From assembly GCA_017507325.1 (NCBI GenBank), contig JAFWBD010000042.1, positions 65,979 to 102,532 of the forward strand: DNA of 36,554 nucleotides, in the 5' to 3' direction. Positions 8,928-15,169 of this stretch are shown here, one piece after another (the stretch's first letter is position 1; every line of letters begins with the position of its first letter). A program made the translations under genes and the position numbers. Source of the DNA: Clostridia bacterium (GTDB taxonomy: Bacteria > Bacillota > Clostridia > Oscillospirales > SIG627). The notes beneath the pieces are model-generated. The model was not told the origin of the DNA. It saw only the letters and a program-made list of their open reading frames with translations, and ran no database searches.

Positions 8928-8958
8928 AGAGACGGAAAATTGCTCCGTCTCTTTTTTT
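8928..8958 (+). terminator. intrinsic terminator after pfkA
   Basis: AGAGACGGA (8928-8936) pairs perfectly with TCCGTCTCT (8944-8952) around a 7-base loop and is followed by a T-run. Confidence 0.9.
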
Positions 8959-9037
8959 GCGTAAGAGGTGTTTTTTGTGAAAAAACTTTATGGGAGAAAC
9001 TAAAAAAGGAAAGAAACAATATATTCAAAGAATATAC

Positions 9038-9065
9038 TTGATTTTCCCCAAATTTGTGATATAAT
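9038..9065 (+). promoter_or_regulatory. promoter of the phosphotransferase-polysaccharide operon
   Basis: TTGATT (9038-9043), 16 bases, TATAAT (9060-9065). It lies 70 bases before ATG 9135. No terminator is seen before 12529, so it may serve four genes. Confidence 0.7.
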
Positions 9066-9134
9066 AATACGGTATATTGCCATGCTTTCCTTTGGTGATA
9101 TCAGTTTTGATGTAGAAAAGATCGGAAAGACGAT

Positions 9135-10244
9135 ATGAGTGATAACAGTCGGAAAATTTCCTTGGCCTTGAAGCAGTTCGGTGTCAAGTTCGATTCCTTC
9201 CGAGTAGAGACCTTTCACAGCGGTCACATCAATTCCACCCATAAGGTGGATATCCGCTATCGGGGAAAGAGTGACAGCTTCGTTCTGCAAAGGATCAACA
9301 CCTACGTGTTCCCCGACCCGGTGGGGATCATGGCCAATATTGATAAGGTGACGGGGCATATCCGCTCCAAGCTGATTGCGGAGGGGAAGGATCCTGCGGG
9401 AAAGGTGCTGGAATTTCTCAAAAGGCCTGACGGAACCAACTACTATTTCGAGGATCGGGAAAGCTTTTGGCGGGTTTACCGATACGTACCCGAAACGGTC
9501 ACCTACGATCAGGCGGAGGATCCCGTGGTTTTGCAAAATGCGGGAAGGGCCTTCGGTCTGTTTCAAAAGCAGCTGTGCGATTTTCCCATGGATCAATTGA
9601 AGGATACCATGCCGAATTTTCACAATACGCCCGTTCGGATGCAGAACTTCTTTGAGGCTTTTTCGGAGGATCCCGTGGGCCGAGCCGCCGAGGTGAGAAA
9701 AGAATTTGAGATCCTGAAGGAAAACGAGGCTCTTTGGTCTCAATTGGAAAAGGGGCGTGCCGAAGGGAAGATTCCCCTTCGCGTGACCCATAACGATACC
9801 AAGTACAACAACATTCTGATCCACGAAAAGACCGGTGAGGCGGTCTGCGTCATCGATCTGGATACGGTGACCCCCGGCCTTTGCGCCTACGATTTCGGCG
9901 ATGCCATCCGCTTTTCCGCCAACCGCTGTGCGGAGGATGAGCCCGATACCGAAAAGGTCTCGCTGGATCTGGAGCTGTACGAGGCCTTTGCTTCCGGCTT
10001 CATTCCCGTTTGCTCCGAGTTTTGCACCAAGGCGGAATTGGAAAGCCTTGCGCTGGGAGCCGTGACCATGACCTTTGAATTGGTGGCGCGCTTTTTGGAG
10101 GATTACGTCAGAGGCGATAAGTATTTTAAGATCCATCATTCCGAGCACAACCTGGAGCGGGGAAGAAGTCAGCTTGCGCTTGCTCTGGATATGCTAAAAA
10201 AACTCGACCGAATGGAAGAGATCAATCTCAAGTATCGCGCCTGA
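9135..10244 (+). CDS. APH-fold sugar kinase, N-acetylhexosamine 1-kinase (NahK)-like
   Basis: This 369-residue phosphotransferase has the APH/choline-kinase catalytic loop HNDTKYNNIL (219-228), with the catalytic Asp at 221, and the metal-binding VIDLDTVTPG (239-248) followed by YDFGDAIRFSA. The pattern IDLDTV-PG-YDFGDAIR is that of NahK/LnpB-type N-acetylhexosamine 1-kinases, which make GlcNAc-1-P or GalNAc-1-P from the free sugar. N-terminal GHINSTHKV fits the nucleotide-binding lobe. A homoserine- or choline-kinase-like specificity cannot be excluded. It lies 62 bases upstream of the chain-length regulator gene, so it may supply sugar-1-phosphate to glycan synthesis or recycle amino sugars. 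An 18-codon ORF overlaps its start in an ATGA (see findings). Confidence 0.8.
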   Translation: MSDNSRKISLALKQFGVKFDSFRVETFHSGHINSTHKVDIRYRGKSDSFVLQRINTYVFPDPVGIMANIDKVTGHIRSKLIAEGKDPAGKVLEFLKRPDGTNYYFEDRESFWRVYRYVPETVTYDQAEDPVVLQNAGRAFGLFQKQLCDFPMDQLKDTMPNFHNTPVRMQNFFEAFSEDPVGRAAEVRKEFEILKENEALWSQLEKGRAEGKIPLRVTHNDTKYNNILIHEKTGEAVCVIDLDTVTPGLCAYDFGDAIRFSANRCAEDEPDTEKVSLDLELYEAFASGFIPVCSEFCTKAELESLALGAVTMTFELVARFLEDYVRGDKYFKIHHSEHNLERGRSQLALALDMLKKLDRMEEINLKYRA

Positions 10245-10305
10245 TGCGTGACTGCGCAGGATTTTGAGCGTTTTTGAATGAAAATCAAGAAAGGAATCAA
10301 CGAAA

Positions 10306-11010
10306 TTGGAAATTGAAATTACACTGAAAAACATTGTGGATTGGATCCTGAAGGGAATCGTCTTCATTTTGGTGCTCTCACTGATCTTCGGTATCGGCTC
10401 CTTTGTCCTTTCCAAATATTTTATCAAGCCCGTTTACGAGGCGGAAGTGAAATTCTATGCCAGCGGAACCGAAACCAATACCTCGGCCTCCACGATGTAC
10501 AACTATTATAAATCCGTTGCTTATCAGTATATCGAATTTCTGAACGTGGATGAATTTTTCGATCAGGTCTCCACGGAATTGATGAATGAAACGGGAAAGA
10601 GCCTTTCTGTCCGTGAGGTGGAAAAGTTGATGAAGATCTCCTCCGTGGTGGATCAAACCGCCTCCTTCTACGTGACGGTGGAAACCAACGATCCCCAGCT
10701 TTCCTATCAGGTGGCGATGGCCATTGCCAAAAGCGCACCCAAGCGCATTTCCTCCTTCTCGGAGGTGGGAGACCTTGAGGTCATCAGCTATCCCATCATC
10801 CCTGCGGAGCCCTCGGGCCCCAACGTGATCCGCAACACCTTTCTCGGCTTGATCATCGGCTTTGTTTTGGCCGCAGGAATCGTGATCCTGCAGGAAATGA
10901 TGGATAACCGTATCAAAACCCCCGAGGAAATCACTGAGCTTTTCGGCCTGCCGATCTTCGGCATTGTGCCCGATTTTTCCACCGGTGAAAAGAAAGGAGC
11001 GAGCAAATGA
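10306..11010 (+). CDS. Wzz/YveK-type polysaccharide chain-length regulator, BY-kinase activator
   Basis: This 234-residue membrane protein starts at TTG 10306 (MEIEITLKNIVDWILKG), with AAAGGA about ten bases upstream. A first membrane segment spans about 14-35. A periplasm-like helical region with IKPVYEAEVKFYA follows. A second membrane segment lies at about 165-190, with the conserved proline-rich entry IPAEPSGPNVIRNTFLGLI. This is the layout of CapA/YveK/CpsC proteins, whose cytoplasmic tail activates a separate tyrosine kinase. The 3' end overlaps the kinase gene in ATGA (11007-11010), fixing the partnership. The protein ends KTPEEITELFGLPIFGIVPDF, the usual link to the kinase. Confidence 0.93.
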   Translation: MEIEITLKNIVDWILKGIVFILVLSLIFGIGSFVLSKYFIKPVYEAEVKFYASGTETNTSASTMYNYYKSVAYQYIEFLNVDEFFDQVSTELMNETGKSLSVREVEKLMKISSVVDQTASFYVTVETNDPQLSYQVAMAIAKSAPKRISSFSEVGDLEVISYPIIPAEPSGPNVIRNTFLGLIIGFVLAAGIVILQEMMDNRIKTPEEITELFGLPIFGIVPDFSTGEKKGASK

Positions 11011-11792
11011 GAGGTCAGTACGGCAGCTACGGTTACGGTTACGGCTCAGAGGGCGGAACGCTCTATGCGGCCAAGGAGGCTTATCGCACCATTCGTACCA
11101 ATCTGATGTTTTCCTTGGCAAAGAGCGGATGCCGCACCATTTTGTTCTCCAGCTCCATTCAGGGTGAGGGAAAAACCACTTCCTCGGCCAACGTGGCCTT
11201 TGCCTTGGCACAAAGCAACAAGAAGGTTCTCCTTTTGGATATGGACTTGAGAAAGCCCTATTTGCATCGCTTGGTAAAAAAGCCCTGCGCTCCGGGAATG
11301 ACCAATTTCCTCAGCGGCTTTAATACCCTGGAGGAGGTGCTTCATCAGAATCTGTATCCCAATTTGGACGTGATCTGCGCCGGCACCATTTCCCCCAATC
11401 CCGCGGAAATGATTGCCAGCGAGGGCGTTGTGAAGCTCTTGAATGAAATGAAGGAGCGTTACGATTTTATCATTCTGGATACCCCGCCCATTACCTTGGT
11501 GTCCGATGCTTTGACTCTGATGCAGTATACCGACGGAATCGTTTTGGTTTCCCGTCCCCGCTATACCAATAAGAACGACTTGAAGAAGGCCATTTCGCAA
11601 GTGGAATTTGTGGGCGGAAAGATCCTGGGTGTTATCGCCAACGGTGTGCAGGAGGAAAAGAGAGGATACGGCTATAAGAAATACAGCTCCTACTCCCGCT
11701 CGGGCGACGACGACCGCGAGGAAGCCCCCGCCCGTCCCAAGAGAAGCGCTCCCCGCAAGGAAAAGGAATCCTTTGAATACGAGGACGAATAA
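11007..11792 (+). CDS. CpsD/YwqD-type bacterial tyrosine kinase (BY-kinase)
   Basis: This 261-residue P-loop kinase has Walker A SIQGEGKTT (50-58), Walker A' LLLDMDLRKP (75-84) and Walker B FIILDTPP (154-161). These are the signature of tyrosine autokinases controlling capsule or exopolysaccharide assembly. The C-terminal tyrosine cluster is short and spread out (Y221, Y223, Y226, Y229, then Y258). The N-terminus is unusually rich in Tyr and Gly (MRGQYGSYGYGYGSEGG). The tail 232-261 is highly charged. It is coupled by ATGA overlap to the Wzz gene and followed two bases later by its presumed phosphatase. It should sit at the membrane through contact with the Wzz tail. Confidence 0.93.
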   Translation: MRGQYGSYGYGYGSEGGTLYAAKEAYRTIRTNLMFSLAKSGCRTILFSSSIQGEGKTTSSANVAFALAQSNKKVLLLDMDLRKPYLHRLVKKPCAPGMTNFLSGFNTLEEVLHQNLYPNLDVICAGTISPNPAEMIASEGVVKLLNEMKERYDFIILDTPPITLVSDALTLMQYTDGIVLVSRPRYTNKNDLKKAISQVEFVGGKILGVIANGVQEEKRGYGYKKYSSYSRSGDDDREEAPARPKRSAPRKEKESFEYEDE

Positions 11793-11794
11793 AG

Positions 11795-12493
11795 GTGAAG
11801 GCGGACATTCATTCCCACATTCTCTGCGGCATTGACGATGGCGCACGGAATCTTGAGGAAACGGCGGCAATTTTGCGCTTTTTGCATCAAAGCGGAGTGA
11901 CTCATCTGGCGTTTACCCCTCATTATTATCCTTCTCAGCAGCCCTTGGCTCGCTTTTTGGAAAAGCGGCAGGCGGCCTTCGAACAGGTGCTGACCCTTCC
12001 CGAGGCCAAGCATTTTGCGTTTTCCCTGGGCGCGGAGGTGTATTTTACCCCTGCGCTGATGAATCAGGAGGATCTGTCTGATCTTTGCTACAGCGGCACC
12101 AATCTGATGCTGACGGAGCTGGAGACCAAGGACCGTTTTTCCTCCGCTATGAAGTCGCGCTTGACCCAGCTTTTGGATCTTTACGGGATCCGCCCCGTTC
12201 TGGCTCACATCGATCGCTACGATTTTCTGAAAAAGGACGTGCGTTTGCTGTCTGAACTGCAGGATATGGGCTGTCTGTTTCAGGTGAATCTGTCGGCATT
12301 TTCCTCCTTCTTCTCCTCTATGAAAATGATTTCCCTTGCCAAAAAGGGCTTTTTGGATTTCTTGGGAGAGGATCTGCATCGGGTCCCGCGCTCTCCTGCG
12401 GGAAGGGAGGCCATGCTTGAGCGCTTGGAGAAAAAATCCCGCGATATGGTCCGTCAGGCAGACCGCGAGGCGTTGAACCGAATTTTTCGGTAG
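11795..12493 (+). CDS. CpsB/YwqE-type PHP-domain protein tyrosine phosphatase
   Basis: This 232-residue protein starts at GTG 11795 (MKADIHSHILCGIDDG), two bases after the kinase stop. Metal ligands of the PHP fold are in place: H6 and H8, H43 in FTPHYYP, E81 in GAEVY, H138 in LAHIDRY, and D193 with H195 in GEDLHR. The family is a manganese-dependent tyrosine phosphatase that dephosphorylates the partner BY-kinase. The usual C-terminal S-D-x-H is here E-D-L-H, with Asp and His kept. It is the last gene of the operon; a strong terminator follows at 12529. Confidence 0.93.
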   Translation: MKADIHSHILCGIDDGARNLEETAAILRFLHQSGVTHLAFTPHYYPSQQPLARFLEKRQAAFEQVLTLPEAKHFAFSLGAEVYFTPALMNQEDLSDLCYSGTNLMLTELETKDRFSSAMKSRLTQLLDLYGIRPVLAHIDRYDFLKKDVRLLSELQDMGCLFQVNLSAFSSFFSSMKMISLAKKGFLDFLGEDLHRVPRSPAGREAMLERLEKKSRDMVRQADREALNRIFR

Positions 12494-12528
12494 AGCCTTC
12501 TGCGGCAAAAAACAGCATAGGAATCGAC

Positions 12529-12566
12529 GGATCAGCGGTGTCAAGCATCACCGCTGGTCCTTTTTT
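12529..12566 (+). terminator. intrinsic terminator of the polysaccharide-control operon
   Basis: GGATCAGCGGTG (12529-12540) pairs over 12 positions (one T-G) with CACCGCTGGTCC (12549-12560), followed by six T. Confidence 0.92.
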
Positions 12567-12592
12567 ATCAAAAGAACCGAAAGGAATCGAAT

Positions 12593-13102
12593 ATGATACG
12601 AAGCATCAAAGGAAAAGAGCCTCGGATTGCCTCTACCGCTTTTCTGGCGGAAAACTGTGCGGTGATCGGAGACGTTATCATCGGAGAACACGGTAACATC
12701 TGGTACGGTGCGGTTTTGCGCGGCGATGAAAATACCATCGAGATCGGGGAGAATACCAACGTGCAGGACAATTCCACCGTTCATACCTCCCACGAATTCC
12801 CCGTAAAATTGGGAAAGAACGTGACCGTGGGTCACAACGCCGTGGTGCACGGATGCACCGTGGGTGACGGGACCATGATCGGAATGGGCGCGGTGGTGCT
12901 CAACGGTGCTGTCATCGGCGAGGGCTGTCTGATCGCGGCGGGTGCGCTGGTTAAGGAGGGGGCTCAGATCCCCGACGGCTCCCTTTGCGTGGGGGTTCCC
13001 GCCAAAATCATCCGCACGCTGGACGATGCGGCCAAAAAGGATATTCTGGCCAATGCCGCCATGTACGTTGCCTTGGGAGAGGAATACGGCAAATCATGCT
13101 GA
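12593..13102 (+). CDS. gamma-carbonic-anhydrase-like hexapeptide-repeat protein
   Basis: This 169-residue left-handed beta-helix protein has repeats such as AVIGDVIIGEHGNIW, VKLGKNVTVGHNAVV and CTVGDGTMIGMGAVV. The three zinc-type histidines of gamma carbonic anhydrases are kept: H64 (STVHTS), H81 and H86 (GHNAVVHGC). The usual N-terminal R-G-D (LRGDENTIEIG) is present. The closest named relatives are YrdA/PaaY/CaiE-type proteins, where anhydrase activity is often weak or redox-gated. The reaction could be CO2 hydration or thioester/acyl handling. The ribosome site AAAGGAATCGAAT is good. The stop overlaps the rlmA start by 7 bases. Confidence 0.9.
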   Translation: MIRSIKGKEPRIASTAFLAENCAVIGDVIIGEHGNIWYGAVLRGDENTIEIGENTNVQDNSTVHTSHEFPVKLGKNVTVGHNAVVHGCTVGDGTMIGMGAVVLNGAVIGEGCLIAAGALVKEGAQIPDGSLCVGVPAKIIRTLDDAAKKDILANAAMYVALGEEYGKSC

Positions 13103-13911
13103 TCTGCCCGAAATGCGGCTTGCCTCTGTCCTTGAAGGAAAAATCGGCCTGCTGCGAAAACGGACACAGCTTTGACCGTGCCCGCCAAGGATATTGGAAT
13201 CTTCTGATGGATAATTCCTCCCACGGCCACGGAGACGATAAGAAAATGCTCCAAAGCCGCAGAAGCTTTCTGGAGGGCGGATATTACGAGCCCTTGGCCG
13301 ATCAGCTTTCCGAAACGGTTGCAGAGCTGTTTCCTCGGCGCGGAGTTTTGCTGGATGCGGGTTGTGGGGAAGGGTATTATACCCAAAAGCTCGATGCGGC
13401 GCTCAAAAAAGCGGGAAAGGAGCCGTCCCTCTACGCCTTCGACATTGCCAAGGAGGCGGTTCGGATGACGGCGGGGAAGCTGGAAAAGAAGGGAACTTTT
13501 TTTGTGGCCAGCACCTTTCACATCCCCATGAAAACGGCGAGCGCAGACGTGGCGCTGAGCCTTTTTGCTCCGTATTCCGAGGAGGAATTCCTGCGGGTTT
13601 TGCGGCCGCAGGGGTATTTGGTTCGTGCCGTGCCCTTGGAGGATCATTTGTATCGCTTGAAAAAGGCGGTATACGATCACCCCGTCAAAAACGAAAAAAA
13701 AGCCGTGATCGGAGAAGGCTTCGTTCTCCTTTCGGAAACGGAATTGAGAGGGGAAATCCGCTTGGATTCTCCCGAAAAGATCCGCACCCTGTTCGGGATG
13801 ACCCCCTACGAAAAAAAGACGGGTCTGCGGGAGCGGGCAAGGCTGGAGAGCCTTTCGGAATTGAGCGTGGAAACCCATTTCGGCATTTTTGTGTACCGTC
13901 GGCGGGGGTAA
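13096..13911 (+). CDS. rlmA: 23S rRNA (guanine-N1) methyltransferase RlmA
   Basis: This protein has 271 residues from ATG 13096 (MLICPKCGLPL); an open frame upstream is not coding. The N-terminal zinc knuckle uses C4, C7, C20 and H24 (CPKC, then CENGHSFDRARQGYWNLL), diagnostic for RlmA. A class I SAM motif LLDAGCGEGYY lies at 85-95 and LSLFAPYSEEEFLRVLRPQGYLV follows. Length fits the usual 265-275. In Gram-positives the RlmA(II) form methylates G748 of 23S rRNA and can affect macrolide/tylosin response; RlmA(I) acts on G745. Which base is modified here cannot be read from the sequence. The start overlaps the previous gene, so the two are cotranscribed. Confidence 0.93.
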   Translation: MLICPKCGLPLSLKEKSACCENGHSFDRARQGYWNLLMDNSSHGHGDDKKMLQSRRSFLEGGYYEPLADQLSETVAELFPRRGVLLDAGCGEGYYTQKLDAALKKAGKEPSLYAFDIAKEAVRMTAGKLEKKGTFFVASTFHIPMKTASADVALSLFAPYSEEEFLRVLRPQGYLVRAVPLEDHLYRLKKAVYDHPVKNEKKAVIGEGFVLLSETELRGEIRLDSPEKIRTLFGMTPYEKKTGLRERARLESLSELSVETHFGIFVYRRRG

Positions 13912-13934
13912 TGGGTTCCTTGTATAAAAAAACC

Positions 13935-13963
13935 TTGCAAAATGTGACGCTTTGGGTTATACT
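13935..13963 (+). promoter_or_regulatory. promoter of the LCP-like gene
   Basis: TTGCAA (13935-13940), 17 bases, TATACT (13958-13963), then AAAAGGAGAG before ATG 13996. Confidence 0.78.
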
Positions 13964-13995
13964 GAAGAAAACAGTGAAAAGGAGAGTGATCGGAA

Positions 13996-14925
13996 ATGAA
14001 GCGCTCGGTGCGTGACTTTTTATTATCGCTTTTTTTGGCGGTATTCGTTTTTGCCGCGGCGGCCTTCTTTCTGATTGATGCCGCCGAAGTTTTGATGGGC
14101 GACGTGATGAATAAGATCGGCTCGGTGCAAACCGAAGAAAACGAAACGGGGGAAAACCAAAGCGGGGATCCCTCGGATCCTTCTGCGGGCGGTGTCGGCC
14201 AAAACCGTCCTCATACGGCGGATACGGTAAATCTTCTTTTGGTGGGCGAGGATCGCTACGGCAATGCCGATGCCATCTTCCTTTTGGGGATCAATTCCGC
14301 CCGCCGCTGCTCCACGGTGATGCTGATCCCGACCAACAGCCTTGTGGTGGATCAAAACCGCAATTATCGCTTGGCGGATCTGTATCCCACCCGCGGCATC
14401 TCCTTTTTGAAGGAGTTTGTTTTGAAGGAAACGGGCGTTTCGGTGGATTATTATGCCACTATGAGTATGGATGCCCTTTCCAATACCATTGATTTTCTCG
14501 GCGGGATCCAGTACGACGTTCCCGAAAATATGTATTATTTCGATCCTACGCAGAATTTGAAGATCAATCTGAAAAAAGGCGTGCAGATCCTGACGGGCGA
14601 CCAAGCGGTGCAGCTTGTTTCTTATCGCGGATATTCCGACGGAAGCATCGGCAGGGAAGAAACCCAGGTGGAATTTGCCAAGGTCTTTTGTTCCGCCTTT
14701 CTGCGCCCCGAAAATCTTCCCCGCGCCAAGGTGATTTTGTATAACATATACTACCATATGGAAACCGATTTCAGAGAAGTGTATATGGATGAGTTTGGGG
14801 AAATGATGTTTAATTTCCCTGCTTACACCCAAGAATATGTCAAAGCGCCCGGTGCTCTCTCGGGCGGAGGAATGTATACCGTTCAATCCGCCAGAGCCAA
14901 GAGTATGATGGAGGCGTATCAGTAA
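13996..14925 (+). CDS. divergent LytR-CpsA-Psr (LCP) family protein
   Basis: This 309-residue protein has a single N-terminal membrane anchor (about 9-30) and a Glu/Asn-rich linker. The extracellular domain starts VNLLLVGEDRYGNADAIFLLGIN, the LCP opening. LSNTIDFLGGIQYDVPENM, LKKGVQILTGDQAVQLVSYRGY and IGREETQVEF match the LCP core. LCP enzymes attach teichoic acids or capsule to peptidoglycan from lipid-linked donors. Here the usual R-S-D before the third strand reads N-A-D and the usual I-P-R-D-T reads IPTNS, so two pyrophosphate-binding arginines are replaced. Later arginines (YRGY, GRE) remain. Activity may be altered or lost. It has its own promoter, a hairpin after the stop, and a YfhO gene downstream. 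Confidence 0.82.
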   Translation: MKRSVRDFLLSLFLAVFVFAAAAFFLIDAAEVLMGDVMNKIGSVQTEENETGENQSGDPSDPSAGGVGQNRPHTADTVNLLLVGEDRYGNADAIFLLGINSARRCSTVMLIPTNSLVVDQNRNYRLADLYPTRGISFLKEFVLKETGVSVDYYATMSMDALSNTIDFLGGIQYDVPENMYYFDPTQNLKINLKKGVQILTGDQAVQLVSYRGYSDGSIGREETQVEFAKVFCSAFLRPENLPRAKVILYNIYYHMETDFREVYMDEFGEMMFNFPAYTQEYVKAPGALSGGGMYTVQSARAKSMMEAYQ

Positions 14926-14940
14926 AACGGTCAATGGGAG

Positions 14941-14969
14941 AAAGGAGGAAAATGCCTCCTTTTTCTTTT
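14941..14969 (+). terminator. weak terminator/attenuator hairpin after the LCP gene
   Basis: AAAGGAGG (14941-14948) pairs with CCTCCTTT (14955-14962), followed by a T-rich tract broken by one C. The stem is short, so partial read-through to the YfhO gene is likely. Confidence 0.55.
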
Positions 14970-14986
14970 CCGGGAAAGGTGCCGAC

Positions 14987-15169
14987 GTGAAAACGGAACA
15001 AGAAATGAAACGGGATGCAGATTCCGTGGCGGAAGGACTCTTAGAGGCAGAACCCGTGCCGAAGGAGTCGGAATCGCTTCCCTCTCTCAAAACGGCAGAG
15101 GAGGGGAGCCTTTTGCCGCGCTTTTGGGAAAGCCTCGGGGGGGATGGCTTTATTGGCTGTGCTTTTTGA
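14987..15169 (+). pseudogene. N-terminal segment of the YfhO protein in the other frame
   Basis: From GTG 14987, preceded by GGGAAAGGTG, a 60-codon frame reads MKTEQEMKRDADSVAEGL, stays acidic, and reaches PRFWESLGG at the seven G of 15137-15143, then stops at 15169. One extra G would join it in frame to GWLYWLCFLIPF, the first membrane helix of YfhO. The YfhO frame itself has only a TTG start at 15124 with a poor ribosome-site distance (GAGGAGGGGAG ends 15 bases away). I read this as the true N-terminus of YfhO, split by a G-tract length change. Confidence 0.6.
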
